DNA from: an uncultured bacterium
GTDB taxonomy: Bacteria > Cyanobacteriota > Vampirovibrionia > Gastranaerophilales > Gastranaerophilaceae
Length of the DNA stretch: 58,328 bases
Direction: 5' to 3'
Assembly: GCA_949294335.1 (NCBI GenBank)
Contig: CASFGO010000004.1
Span: forward strand, 1 to 58,328
Part shown: piece after piece, positions 8,692-18,063 of the stretch
Layout: every line of letters begins with the position of its first letter
How positions within the stretch are numbered: position 1 is the first letter of the stretch
Program-made: the position numbers and the translations under genes
The notes under the pieces: model-generated
Told to the model about the DNA's origin: nothing
Databases searched by the model: none
What the model saw: the letters and a program-made list of their open reading frames with translations, nothing else

Positions 8692-9049
8692 TTCAATCTC
8701 CTTTCGAAATTATATTTAACATCGTGTTATGTTGTCATTTTTCAACTATCAGCAACACAAACAGTCCGACATACCTCGAAAAGTATTGAGTAAACGCCTA
8801 TTAATTTATATTGTGATAGTTTTTTGGATTTTATTCAAACTTATATTCTTTTTAAGTTTGATTTGTAAAAAATGTAGATAGTTGTTTTTTGGCATTAAAA
8901 AGCCACATGTAATAGTTGTTGTTTTATAACCTTCTTCTTAATTTCTTACATAATCATTATTGCAAATATAATTATTTTTGTAAATACTTTATATATATTT
9001 TTGTTACAAAACTTAACATTTATGTCATTTTTTTATTCTTTTTTTATTT
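8692..9049. other. flagellin upstream region without genes
   Basis: About 360 bases between the flagellin start and the ricT terminator. It holds the candidate promoter at 8709-8738 and the GTCCGACATA motif at 8764-8773 that recurs upstream of both GLUG flagellins. The part from about 8900 is very AT-rich, with no supported gene. Confidence 0.5.
8709..8738 (-). promoter_or_regulatory. candidate sigma-70-type promoter of flagellin 1
   Basis: On the minus strand ATGACA (8733-8738) and TATAAT (8709-8714) are separated by 18 bases. The -10 box is so near the Shine-Dalgarno site that the transcript would begin almost at it. No convincing sigma-28 (GCCGATAA) element was found. Confidence 0.4.
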
Positions 9050-9078
9050 AAAAAGCCTCTTAAATAGAGGCTTTTTAA
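9050..9078 (-). terminator. terminator after ricT
   Basis: AAAAAGCCTCT and AGAGGCTTTTT form an eleven-base stem around TAAAT. A/T flanks on both sides allow use on either strand; the ricT operon ends just to the right. Confidence 0.8.
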
Positions 9079-9098
9079 AGATATATTATTTGTTACTA

Positions 9099-10037
9099 TT
9101 AAACGTTTCCTGTTGAACTATTTCTATCATCTTCTAATTGTTTCAACTGTTTCATATCCACTTTTTCGTCTTCAGCATAAGATTGAACCAATGGAACATT
9201 TATATCAATTTCTACATTTACATCAGCATCAACCATTTCAATATCAGATTTTTGATATTCATATGTTTTGCCATCTTCTAATTTAACAGCTACAATTCCG
9301 TTTAAAAATTTAATGTAACATATTTTACCCAATCCGTTTGGAGTCATTACCGTAGACCCTATAGGAGGCATATCTTTTGCTGCTTCTATATAATTTGAAT
9401 ATTCATAATTTAAACAACATAATAGCCTTCCACAAGTACCAGAAATCTTAGATGGAGTAATTGGCATACCTTGATCTCTTGCCAATTTAACATTGATTGG
9501 TTCAAACTTCCGCTTGTATGAACAACAACAAAATGGCTTACCGCACATGCCAGCTCCTTCCATTAATGAGGTTTCATCACGAACACCTATATGACGTAAA
9601 TCTATTCTTGTTCTTTTGAAAACTTGAGTTAATTCTTTTAATAATTCTCTAAAATCAACCCTTTCAGGAGCTGTATAATAAAATGTTATTTTTCTCTTAT
9701 CAAAAGTTATTCTGCATTGAACTAAATTCATTGATAAATGGAGCTTCTCAACTAAAGCCTTACATTTAAAAAATGAAGTTATTTCTTCTTTTTTTATTTC
9801 TTCATAAAATTCTAAATCCTGCTTAGTCATTACTCGTATGAAAGGAAAAGGGGCAGGTTTTTCTTGTTGTTTTTCCCATATTTCAGCTATTGTAGGGTTA
9901 ACAATATGAACCTTTAATGCTTCTTCTCCTTTTTCAGTTCTTACAAGAATATACTGTCCATCAACAAGTACAGTATTATCTGAAACTTCTACTGGTACAA
10001 AAGTATTTTTTATATAGTTTACTGCATATTTAATCAT
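9099..10037 (-). CDS. ricT: PSP1-domain protein, RicT/YaaT-like
   Basis: A 312-residue PSP1 protein. The conserved core has GAGMCGKPFCCCSYKRKF near 160-177 and SGTCGRLLCCLNYEY near 200-215. Its clustered cysteines match those that bind an iron-sulfur cluster in the Bacillus RicT complex. In Bacillus that complex modulates RNase Y-dependent RNA processing and phosphorelay; the role in this lineage is not known. It overlaps gpsA by eight bases and is the last gene of the dnaA-ribH-murQ-gpsA run. Confidence 0.85.
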   Translation of the reverse strand: MIKYAVNYIKNTFVPVEVSDNTVLVDGQYILVRTEKGEEALKVHIVNPTIAEIWEKQQEKPAPFPFIRVMTKQDLEFYEEIKKEEITSFFKCKALVEKLHLSMNLVQCRITFDKRKITFYYTAPERVDFRELLKELTQVFKRTRIDLRHIGVRDETSLMEGAGMCGKPFCCCSYKRKFEPINVKLARDQGMPITPSKISGTCGRLLCCLNYEYSNYIEAAKDMPPIGSTVMTPNGLGKICYIKFLNGIVAVKLEDGKTYEYQKSDIEMVDADVNVEIDINVPLVQSYAEDEKVDMKQLKQLEDDRNSSTGNV

Positions 10038-11031
10038 AATTTTCTTCTTCTTTTAATTTTCTATTCATTAATCGGCTTAAAACTTCTTGAGGGGTGATAT
10101 CTGTATAAACAGCATCATATATTGCCTGAGATACAGGAACATCAACTCCCAATTTTTTAGCTAAATCACATACTGCCTTTGAAGTTTTAACTCCTTCTGC
10201 AACAGAACCTAAAGTAGCTAAGATATCATCTATCTTTTTACCTTGACCTAATAAAGACCCAACTGTATAATTTCTTGACATCGGACTTGAACAAGTTGCA
10301 ATCAAATCACCCATACCAGATAGACCATACAATGTTGATGGACTTGCTCCTAATTTAACACTTAAACGAACTATTTCAGCCATTCCTCTTGTCAATAATG
10401 ACCCAGCACAATTATCACCAAGATTCATTGCATGAGCAAAACCTGATGCGATTGCAATAACATTCTTTAAGCTTCCTCCTAGCTCAACACCAATTACATC
10501 TTTATTTGAATATAATCTGAATCTATTCGGAACATTACAATGTTCTTGAACAAATTTTGCAACTTCCATATCATCTGACGCAACTGATGCTGCTGTAGGT
10601 TTACCTTGCAAAACTTCTTTTGCTAAAGTTGGACCTGATAATATTGCTAACTTCTGTTCCGGCAATACATCTTTTATAACCTCTGACATTCTCATCAATG
10701 TATTCAATTCAATACCTTTTGATGCATTTACTAATATTTGAGAGTTTTTTATTCCAGCTTTTTTAAGATTTTCACAAACATCTCTCATACCTGATGTTGC
10801 AACAACTGACAATATAATATCTGCATCTTTTATTGCACTTTCTAAATCAGAAGTAACAATAACGCTATCTTTTAACTGTACTTCTAATGGCTTTGATGCA
10901 TGTTTATTTTTTATTAAATCTTCATATAAATCACAATGACGACCCCATACAACTACTTCATCAAAGTTATCTGTTAATAACCAAGCTAAAGTTAACCCCC
11001 AACATCCTGCTCCAAGTACTGTTAATTTCAT
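10030..11031 (-). CDS. gpsA: NAD(P)H-dependent glycerol-3-phosphate dehydrogenase
   Basis: Makes sn-glycerol 3-phosphate for phospholipid synthesis from dihydroxyacetone phosphate. Its 333 residues are the usual length. The N-terminal Rossmann motif is LGAGCWGLTLAWLL, LSGPTLAKEV lies near residue 145, and the conserved GVELGGSLKNVIAIASG near 187-203 contains the catalytic lysine. AGAGGG precedes the ATG. Thirteen bases separate it from murQ upstream. Confidence 0.94.
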   Translation of the reverse strand: MKLTVLGAGCWGLTLAWLLTDNFDEVVVWGRHCDLYEDLIKNKHASKPLEVQLKDSVIVTSDLESAIKDADIILSVVATSGMRDVCENLKKAGIKNSQILVNASKGIELNTLMRMSEVIKDVLPEQKLAILSGPTLAKEVLQGKPTAASVASDDMEVAKFVQEHCNVPNRFRLYSNKDVIGVELGGSLKNVIAIASGFAHAMNLGDNCAGSLLTRGMAEIVRLSVKLGASPSTLYGLSGMGDLIATCSSPMSRNYTVGSLLGQGKKIDDILATLGSVAEGVKTSKAVCDLAKKLGVDVPVSQAIYDAVYTDITPQEVLSRLMNRKLKEEENYD

Positions 11032-11044
11032 TTATAACCCTCTC

Positions 11045-11926
11045 TTATTGTTTTATAACCTTCCTTAAAACACCATTCTTTAATTCTAATTTTCTATTAG
11101 CATCTTCCGGCGATATTCCTAATATTAAAGATACAATAGCTGTTTTTATTTTCCAATTACAATTAATTAATTTTTCGTAAGCAACTGCAAATGATACCCC
11201 AGCAATTTGTGAAACAATTCTAATTGCCCTATCTTTTAATTTTTCATTTGTTGCATTTAAGTCAATCATAAAGTTTTCATAAGTCTTTCCTATCTTTATC
11301 ATTGAACCTGTTGTCAACATATTCAATACCATTTTTTGGGCAGTTCCAGCTTTTAAGCGACTTGAACCTGCTATTACTTCTGGTCCAACTTCTACACAAA
11401 TTAATGTTCCAACTTCTTCTGCAATCTTTGCCTTTGAGTTACAAGTTATACCTATTGTCTTACAACCAATTTCTTCTGCATATGACAATACTCCTAATAA
11501 ATATTTAGGATTACCACTAGCAGAAATTACAACACATACGTCTTCTTTGTTCAAAATTTTAGCATCAGCATAACCTGCTTCAAAATTATCTTCTGCTCCT
11601 TCTACAGCATAACGCATTGCAATATCACCACCAGCAATTACACCTTGAACCATTGAGGAGTCAACACTAAAAGTTGGAGGACATTCTGATGCATCCAAAA
11701 TACCCAAACGACCGGATGTACCTGCTCCAAAATATACTAACTTACCACCTTGCAAAAATTGTTTTGAAATTACATCTACAGCTTTTGCTATATTTTCTAA
11801 CTCATACTCAACAGCTAATGCTACAATCTTATCTTCATTATTAATTTTTCTAACAATGTCGATAGTTGGCAATAAGTCTATATCTTTTGTATTTTCATTA
11901 CGATATTCTGTTATTATTTCGCTCAT
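11045..11926 (-). CDS. murQ: N-acetylmuramic acid 6-phosphate etherase
   Basis: Cleaves the lactyl ether of MurNAc-6-phosphate to give GlcNAc-6-phosphate in cell-wall recycling. The SIS-domain protein has VYFGAGTSGRLGILDASECPPTF near residues 65-87, which contains the family's sugar-phosphate loop and catalytic acid. ISASGNPKYLLG and GSSRLKAGTAQK follow. At 293 residues it is full length. The ATG at 11926 has AAAAGGA upstream. No MurNAc kinase or AnmK gene is nearby, so the source of substrate is not shown here. Confidence 0.93.
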   Translation of the reverse strand: MSEIITEYRNENTKDIDLLPTIDIVRKINNEDKIVALAVEYELENIAKAVDVISKQFLQGGKLVYFGAGTSGRLGILDASECPPTFSVDSSMVQGVIAGGDIAMRYAVEGAEDNFEAGYADAKILNKEDVCVVISASGNPKYLLGVLSYAEEIGCKTIGITCNSKAKIAEEVGTLICVEVGPEVIAGSSRLKAGTAQKMVLNMLTTGSMIKIGKTYENFMIDLNATNEKLKDRAIRIVSQIAGVSFAVAYEKLINCNWKIKTAIVSLILGISPEDANRKLELKNGVLRKVIKQ

Positions 11927-11944
11927 CAAATATCCTTTTATCTT

Positions 11945-12406
11945 TTATATTTGTTTTAAAAGATTTGCCATTTCAATTGCTGATTTTGCAGCATCTGAAC
12001 CTTTATTACCGGCTTTTGTTCCTGCTCTTTCTATTGCTTGTTCTATATTATCAGTTGTTAAAACTCCAAATATTACAGGAACACCTGTTTCTAATCCAAC
12101 TAACGCTACACCTTTAGAAACTTCTGCACATACATAATCATAATGACTTGTAGAACCTTTTATTACTGCTCCTAATGTGATTATTGCATTATATTTATTT
12201 GAAGATGCACATTTTTTAGCAACTAATGGAATTTCAAATGCTCCTGGAACCCATACTATATCTATATTATTTTCTTCTACTCCATGTCTTCTTAATTCAT
12301 CTATTGCTCCTGACAATAATTTTGAACCAATAAACTCATTAAATCTAGAAATGATTATACAAAATCTTTCTCCACTTGTTGTCAATACACCTTCTATTGT
12401 CTTCAT
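11945..12406 (-). CDS. ribH: 6,7-dimethyl-8-ribityllumazine synthase
   Basis: Penultimate riboflavin-synthesis step. It condenses 5-amino-6-ribitylaminouracil with 3,4-dihydroxy-2-butanone 4-phosphate. The 153-residue protein has the expected [31 protein letters not shown] and [24 protein letters not shown] signatures. No other rib gene or FMN riboswitch is seen here. It sits between dnaA and murQ on the same strand. Confidence 0.95.
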   Translation of the reverse strand: MKTIEGVLTTSGERFCIIISRFNEFIGSKLLSGAIDELRRHGVEENNIDIVWVPGAFEIPLVAKKCASSNKYNAIITLGAVIKGSTSHYDYVCAEVSKGVALVGLETGVPVIFGVLTTDNIEQAIERAGTKAGNKGSDAAKSAIEMANLLKQI

Positions 12407-12466
12407 ATTTTTTACCTCTCCATTGGGTTTATTTTATAATATTTTAGCTAATTTTACAAGTTTTAA

Positions 12467-13861
12467 TTAACTATTAGATTTTATTGCTTGTTTTAATTCT
12501 CTTATTGTTTGTTTTAATTTTGTATCTGTTTTTAGCTCATCTTTCACCTTTTGATAAGAGTACAAAATCGTTGGATGTTTTTTCTCAAAATATTCTGCGA
12601 TATCTTCATAGCTTAATTTTATCATCTCACGAGCTAAATATACCGATACCTTTCTTGCATCTGAAATTTTTTGAGCCCTTGCAGGACTCTTTAAATCCTT
12701 AACGGTTACTCCATAAAATTCTGAACAAACCTTTGCTACAGTTTCTATTGATATTTTTTTCTGGTTTGTATCGCAACCTAAAACTCGTTTTACATATTCT
12801 AATGTTATCTCTGCATTTTCGATATCTGCATAAGCTGTTACTTTATTAAATGCACCCTCTAATTCTCTTACATTATTTTCAAAATTTTTAGCAATATAAT
12901 CATAAACTTCAAAAGATATTTTTAACCCCAACTGCTCTGCTAAATTTGTTAATATTGCAACTCTTGTTTCATAATCAGGAGGTGTAATATCTACTACTAT
13001 TCCCATCTCAAATCTTGTTCTTAATCTATCAGGTAAAGTTGGAATATCTTTTGGTTTTTTATCAGATGTGATTACTATCTGCTTATTTTTATTATACAAA
13101 GTATCAAAAGTATGGAATATTTCTTCCATTGTTCTACCTTTTGATTCTACAAATTGAATATCATCAATTAATAAAATATCTACATTACGATACTTTTGAC
13201 GGAATTTTGCCATTCTATCATTTGTGTCGCCACCTTTTCTCAAATTGTCTACTAATTCATTTACATAATCTTCTGTTTTTATATAGCGAACTTTTAATTT
13301 TGGATTGTTAAATAAAGTATAATGACCAATTGCTTGCATTAAATGAGTTTTACCTAATCCTGATCCTCCATATATAAACAATGGATTATACTTTTCTGCT
13401 GGATGCTGTGCTACATTATAAGCTACAGCATGAGCTAATTTACTGTTATCTCCAACGACAAAATTTTCAAACTTATATTTTAAATTTAAATTTGATTGTG
13501 ACTGCATTTTTGCCATACCATCAAATGCTGTCTCTTTCAAAGATTTTTCTTCTGCTTTTTTTTGCGCTTTTAATTCTTTCTCTTTTTGCTTCTTTAACTC
13601 TTTTGATAAATTTTCATCATAAATAATATCAAATTTTTTTAACGGATAACCCAATGAAGAAAAAACATCTAATATTTGTTGATAATGATTTTTACGAATA
13701 ATTTGAATAGCAAAAGATTGACCAGTTATTACTGAGAAAATACCATTTTCATAACCTACTGCTTCCATTGGCATAATCCAAGGATGAGATGTTGCAGGAA
13801 CATTTTTTATGATTTCATCCTTTACCTTATTCCAAATACTTTTTACTTCAACAATTTCCAT
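12467..13861 (-). CDS. dnaA: chromosomal replication initiator DnaA
   Basis: ATP-dependent origin-binding initiator, 464 residues. Domain I covers about 1-80, followed by a Lys/Glu-rich linker (85-115). The AAA+ domain has Walker A GGSGLGKT at 165-172 and Walker B LLIDDIQF at 230-237. The C-terminal helix-turn-helix domain includes ISDARKVSVYLARE and KKHPTILYSYQKV, the DnaA-box-binding signature. No Shine-Dalgarno site precedes the ATG. The usual neighbours dnaN, recF and gyrB are absent, and there is no DnaA-box cluster nearby, so this is not an obvious origin. Confidence 0.97.
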   Translation of the reverse strand: MEIVEVKSIWNKVKDEIIKNVPATSHPWIMPMEAVGYENGIFSVITGQSFAIQIIRKNHYQQILDVFSSLGYPLKKFDIIYDENLSKELKKQKEKELKAQKKAEEKSLKETAFDGMAKMQSQSNLNLKYKFENFVVGDNSKLAHAVAYNVAQHPAEKYNPLFIYGGSGLGKTHLMQAIGHYTLFNNPKLKVRYIKTEDYVNELVDNLRKGGDTNDRMAKFRQKYRNVDILLIDDIQFVESKGRTMEEIFHTFDTLYNKNKQIVITSDKKPKDIPTLPDRLRTRFEMGIVVDITPPDYETRVAILTNLAEQLGLKISFEVYDYIAKNFENNVRELEGAFNKVTAYADIENAEITLEYVKRVLGCDTNQKKISIETVAKVCSEFYGVTVKDLKSPARAQKISDARKVSVYLAREMIKLSYEDIAEYFEKKHPTILYSYQKVKDELKTDTKLKQTIRELKQAIKSNS

Positions 13862-13880
13862 ATAAAAATTTTAACATAAA

Positions 13881-13907
13881 GACAAGGCTTAATTAATAAA
13901 CCTTGTC
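13881..13907 (-). terminator. possible terminator upstream of dnaA
   Basis: GACAAGG (13881-13887) and CCTTGTC (13901-13907) form a seven-base stem. The minus-strand T run after it is short, so termination of the gene at 13942-14235 is likely weak or the hairpin has another role in the dnaA leader. Confidence 0.4.
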
Positions 13908-13941
13908 CTTCTTTTATTATTATTAATAATAAATTTACAAT

Positions 13942-14235
13942 CTATTGGAATTGCTCCATTATTTCTAAATAATACCACTCTGCCAAATCATTTCTTCTAT
14001 CTTGTAAATCTTTTCTCACCTCTAATGTAACAGAACCTTGAGGAAGTGGAATTTCTTTATATGCTCTTTTCCACCCTTCTTTTCTTGCATATTGTTCTAA
14101 AGTTTGTCTATCCACAATCTCATACAATTCTTCTGAAGAATGAACTCTTGCAATAATTTCTTCTGAAATTTGATTTAATAAACTAATAGATAACACATCT
14201 TCTTGTTTACCTGAAACATCACGATACACATCCAT
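13942..14235 (-). CDS. conserved hypothetical small protein
   Basis: About 97 residues starting MDVYRDVSGKQ, soluble and charged, ending in EWYYLEIMEQFQ. The ATG at 14235 is chosen because a near-ideal AAGGAGG lies eight bases before it. A TTG at 14319 would add 28 residues (up to ICKEATP) but has no ribosome site. It lies upstream of dnaA on the same strand. No family is recognised; the WYYLE tail is a notable feature. Confidence 0.6.
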   Translation of the reverse strand: MDVYRDVSGKQEDVLSISLLNQISEEIIARVHSSEELYEIVDRQTLEQYARKEGWKRAYKEIPLPQGSVTLEVRKDLQDRRNDLAEWYYLEIMEQFQ

Positions 14236-14344
14236 TGGGGTAGCCTCCTTGCATATTATTTGAGTTCTATAATCATATTTACGGAATAAAACTATTAAAT
14301 CTTTAATAGTTTCCGCCAATTAGTTACATTTATTTACAATAAAT

Positions 14345-15376
14345 TTATGGTTTTATTAAAAATTTTATTGCTTTACCTTCTATGTGCTGTTTCATTGCAA
14401 ACTCTACATCTTTCAGAGCCAAAGTATTTGTTATCAATTTTTCAACTTCAACATCTCCTGATGCTATGTAATCTAAGGCTTGTCTGAAATATTTAGGAGT
14501 ATGATGGAATACACTCATCAATTTAATATCTCCGTAATGCATCCTTGTAGTATCAAATGTTACTGTAGAACCTGATTTACAGCCACCAAAGAAATGTACA
14601 GTTCCGCCAGGTCTTACACAAGAAAATATTCTTTCCCAAATTTCTGGAAGTCCTACACATTCTACTGCTACATCTAACCCTTTTTTCTCTTCTGTAAATT
14701 CTTTAAAGATTTTTTCAGGATTAGGATATCTTTTTAAATCAATAATTTCGTCTGCTAGAGCAAATTCTTCTGCCATTTTTAATTTTAATGGATTTCTACC
14801 TGCAACTATTGTATTAGCTCCTTTTAATTTTGCTAGCCTAGCAAACATTAAACCAATTGGTCCAATTCCTATTATCCCAACTGTTTGACCAGGTTTTATA
14901 TCTGTTCGTTCAACACCATGAACAACATTTGCTAATGGTTCGCAAAATGCTGCTTTATCAAAGCTTAAATCTTCAGGCAAAATTAATGTATTCTTTTTAA
15001 CAATTCTTTCAGGAACTACAATGTATTCAGCATAAGCACCATTTAATAAATCTAAATTTTCACAAAGATTATATTCCTCATGCCTGCAATAAAAACATTC
15101 TCCACAAGGGGCTGAATTTGCACATACAACTCTGTCACCAACTTTTACGTTTTCAACACCTTCTGCAACTTTTTCTACTACACCAGCAAATTCATGTCCG
15201 AAACCTGATGGGACTTTCTTAATTAAAACAGGATGACCTCTTCTGAATGTTTTGACATCAGTTCCACAAGTAAGAGCTGACTTAACTTTTACTAATATTT
15301 CCCCTTTCGCTAGAGGTTTTATTTTTACATCCTCATATCTAATATCTTGAGGGCCATAGAATAAAACTGCTTTCAC
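14345..15376 (-). CDS. zinc-dependent medium-chain alcohol/polyol dehydrogenase
   Basis: A 343-residue MDR dehydrogenase of the threonine/sorbitol dehydrogenase type. Catalytic zinc ligands are C37 and H61-E62, with E146 in CEPLANVVHG as another family ligand. The structural-zinc cysteines are 91, 94, 97 and 105. The Rossmann motif is GIGPIG at 170-175. The substrate cannot be read from sequence. It lies three bases after a second MDR gene, suggesting two related enzymes acting on one pathway or as a heteromer. Confidence 0.85.
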   Translation of the reverse strand: MKAVLFYGPQDIRYEDVKIKPLAKGEILVKVKSALTCGTDVKTFRRGHPVLIKKVPSGFGHEFAGVVEKVAEGVENVKVGDRVVCANSAPCGECFYCRHEEYNLCENLDLLNGAYAEYIVVPERIVKKNTLILPEDLSFDKAAFCEPLANVVHGVERTDIKPGQTVGIIGIGPIGLMFARLAKLKGANTIVAGRNPLKLKMAEEFALADEIIDLKRYPNPEKIFKEFTEEKKGLDVAVECVGLPEIWERIFSCVRPGGTVHFFGGCKSGSTVTFDTTRMHYGDIKLMSVFHHTPKYFRQALDYIASGDVEVEKLITNTLALKDVEFAMKQHIEGKAIKFLIKP

Positions 15377-15379
15377 TTA

Positions 15380-16393
15380 TTATTCCCCTATTTTTATATA
15401 AGCTTTTAATATCTTATTTGTTATTGTATCATCAAATGCTTTAACTATATCATTTAATTCATAATCAGTTGATAAATGTTCAACATTTACCTGTCTTGTC
15501 GTTAACAATTCAAAAGACTTTGCTAAATCTTGAGGTCTTGGAGAATAACTACCTATTATAGTCAATTCTCTATAATAAACCTCATTATTTGCATAACCAA
15601 AATCCTTTGGGGTACTTGAAAATACTAAAATTTTTCCTCCATTTCTTACGGTCTTTAATGCCAAAGGTATTGCTGCATCAGCACCAGATGTCATAAATAT
15701 ACAATCAGCCCCAATTTTATTAGTATTGTTATATATAAAATCATGTGATTTTTCTACATCTTGAGAATTAAATCCAATAATACCTTTACTTATAGCTAAA
15801 TCAATTCTATCTTGCATTAAATCGCATCCATAAACATTCATGCCATAAGCTTTTAAAGCTTGCCCCATTAAAAGACCTATTGAACCTAAACCTATAACTA
15901 ATACATTGTCACCTTTTTTAAGACCTGCTCTTTCTACTGCCCTTATACAGCATCCTAAAGGTTCATAAAAAGATATCTCTTCATCTGTCATATCTTCTGG
16001 AACTTTATGCGCAACATTTTGTAAATGTTCTTCTGATAAATAAACATATTCTGAAAAACCTCCTGGGATTATATTGGTTTTCTTAAAATGTTGACACATT
16101 GAATAACTTCCACCTTTACAATAATGACATTCAAAACAAGGAATATGATGAGAACAAACGATTTTATCACCTTTTTTAAATTCTGTTAATGAATTTATAT
16201 CTTCAATTATTGCTACAATTTCGTGTCCTAAAACAGTACCATCTTCTGCTAAACCGTGACGAAATTTAACTATATCAGACCCGCAAAGACCACAACCTAA
16301 TACTTTTACAATCGCGCCTTTTCTTCTTTCCAATGAAACTTTATCAATATCTCTTAGTTCTATTTGATTTCCAAATAATTGTGCAACTCTCAT
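15380..16393 (-). CDS. zinc-dependent medium-chain dehydrogenase (second of pair)
   Basis: A 337-residue MDR protein, clearly diverged from its neighbour. Catalytic C37 and H57-E58, structural cysteines 86, 89, 92 and 100, and the cofactor motif GLGSIG (168-173) are all present, so both zinc sites look intact. It is the first gene of the pair. The divergent 16487 gene has its TAGCAA box only 44 bases away. Substrate unknown. Confidence 0.85.
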   Translation of the reverse strand: MRVAQLFGNQIELRDIDKVSLERRKGAIVKVLGCGLCGSDIVKFRHGLAEDGTVLGHEIVAIIEDINSLTEFKKGDKIVCSHHIPCFECHYCKGGSYSMCQHFKKTNIIPGGFSEYVYLSEEHLQNVAHKVPEDMTDEEISFYEPLGCCIRAVERAGLKKGDNVLVIGLGSIGLLMGQALKAYGMNVYGCDLMQDRIDLAISKGIIGFNSQDVEKSHDFIYNNTNKIGADCIFMTSGADAAIPLALKTVRNGGKILVFSSTPKDFGYANNEVYYRELTIIGSYSPRPQDLAKSFELLTTRQVNVEHLSTDYELNDIVKAFDDTITNKILKAYIKIGE

Positions 16394-16436
16394 TTTTATA
16401 CTCCCGTAAAGATTTTATCACAAATAGAGTTTTCTT

Positions 16437-16470
16437 TAGCAAATTTTTTTTTAACCAAACTTTATTAAAT
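16437..16470 (+). promoter_or_regulatory. TAGCAA-type promoter box, HExxH gene
   Basis: TAGCAA at 16437-16442 is followed by a T tract and, 20 bases on, by TTTATTAAAT (16461-16470). The layout matches the boxes upstream of five other accessory genes, but the distance to the ATG is longer here (44 bases rather than 28-31). Confidence 0.45.
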
Positions 16471-16486
16471 AGTAAGGTTAATGTAA

Positions 16487-18007
16487 ATGATAAACAAAAA
16501 ATCTATTAATTTATTATTTAAAGAAATAATTCCTTCTTCTATTAGGAAGGCAAAGACTAATGCAAAAGAAATTCAAAAAGAAATAACATCAGATACAGAA
16601 AAAATATATTCCGAAAATAATCAAATTACTACTGAAAACCTTATAGCTAATTATTACATCCAAGAAGAAATTGCACCTTTTGCAAAAAAAATACTCAATC
16701 CTATAGGCTTTAACCAACAAACAGGTTTAACTAAGACATTAAAAAAAATTGAAGAAACAAAAATTGAGCTTGCAAATATTAAAGATTCTGAAATAAAAAA
16801 CTCTTTTCAAAACCTTTATAAAAAAATTATTAATGAAACTTCCAATATTGATAATTTATCTGATGGTATTAAGAATTTAAGCAAAAAAATTGAATTAATC
16901 GAAAATGATAAAACAAAAAAGCTAATAATTACAGAAATAAATAAACTTACAAAACTAAATAAAAAAGAATTTAAGTCTAATTTCACTGATAAAATGGCAT
17001 TTATTGAAACTGCAACAGATGCAGTTAATATAATGAATGATAAGTACATTAATCTTAAGAGTGAACCTCGAGAACTATATAAATGGTTAAATAAACATAA
17101 CAGTTGGTTCACTGATGCCATTGATGGGAATATAAGGTCATCAAAAAATTACAGAAATAAATTTGCGACACATAAAGACGAAGAAATTGACTACAAAACA
17201 TACCTTAAAAAATTAGAGACATTAAAAAAGGAAAAATTACCTGAAACTTTTCAAAATAACCTAAGACTAGAAGCTTTTAGAGATCTCGTAGACAGATATA
17301 ATGATTTTGAACCTGAATTAATAAGAGGGATTTATTATAATGAATACTTAAAAACTCAACCACCTGAGATTCAAACAATATTCAAAAACATTCATAAAAC
17401 TTATGACACATTTGTAATAAACTCTAATGCTAAATTTAAAGTTAATGATGCAAAATATATTGAAGAAGAACTTAAATTATGGCAAGAAGCAGGACTAAAT
17501 AATACAACTCAACCTAAAATTATTAATGTTGATTATTTAGATAAAACATTAAATCAAAATAACTACGTTGGAATTGCTTTTAATATTCCTAAAAAAATTA
17601 CAGTCAAAGCTCTATTAGATTTGGATTGTAATCCAACAAAAAATTCTATTACACTTAGACATGAAATTAATCATTTAAATGATGACACTATTAGACCTAA
17701 AAACGACATTGAAAGATTGTATGATGCTTTAAAATGGAACATTAACAAATTAATTTATAAAAATAAATGGCAAACAGAATTAAAAAATGCAGGAGTCTCT
17801 GATTTTTCAGCAGATTATGCAATGAAAAATAAACACGAACTTAAATCTGTAACAGCTGAATCAATTATGGAATATCTTAGCAAGAAATTTAAAAAACAAT
17901 TAGTACAAAAATTTAAGATGAAAGATTGGATATTTAACCTTAAGCCTAATAAAATTAGATTAGATGAAATCTCAAAAAAGATTGAACAAGAAAATAAAGC
18001 TAAATAA
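16487..18007 (+). CDS. large HExxH-motif protein, putative zinc metallopeptidase
   Basis: A 506-residue soluble protein, very rich in Lys, Asn and Ile, with long predicted helices over residues about 1-330. The zincin motif HEINH lies at 392-396 (TLRHEINHLNDD). A downstream HELKSVTAESIMEYL (around 455-470) offers a glutamate that could be the third zinc ligand, as in gluzincin-like folds. No signal peptide is seen. The gene uses the shared TAGCAA-type upstream box and lacks a Shine-Dalgarno site. An effector or toxin-like peptidase is possible, but apart from the motif nothing recognisable supports it. Confidence 0.55.
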   Translation: MINKKSINLLFKEIIPSSIRKAKTNAKEIQKEITSDTEKIYSENNQITTENLIANYYIQEEIAPFAKKILNPIGFNQQTGLTKTLKKIEETKIELANIKDSEIKNSFQNLYKKIINETSNIDNLSDGIKNLSKKIELIENDKTKKLIITEINKLTKLNKKEFKSNFTDKMAFIETATDAVNIMNDKYINLKSEPRELYKWLNKHNSWFTDAIDGNIRSSKNYRNKFATHKDEEIDYKTYLKKLETLKKEKLPETFQNNLRLEAFRDLVDRYNDFEPELIRGIYYNEYLKTQPPEIQTIFKNIHKTYDTFVINSNAKFKVNDAKYIEEELKLWQEAGLNNTTQPKIINVDYLDKTLNQNNYVGIAFNIPKKITVKALLDLDCNPTKNSITLRHEINHLNDDTIRPKNDIERLYDALKWNINKLIYKNKWQTELKNAGVSDFSADYAMKNKHELKSVTAESIMEYLSKKFKKQLVQKFKMKDWIFNLKPNKIRLDEISKKIEQENKAK

Positions 18008-18063
18008 ATATTATTTGCCTCAATTTAATTATTATGAGATAATTAAACACGAGGTGAATGTAT

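Noticed and set aside
8692..9049. Sigma-28 flagellar promoter upstream of flagellin 1
   Set aside because: Only a GCTGATAG-like string was found (near 8745-8752), without a correctly spaced TAAA element.
14107..14116. Single DnaA-box-like CTATCCACA near dnaA
   Set aside because: One mismatch, inside a coding region, and no cluster; not evidence for an origin.
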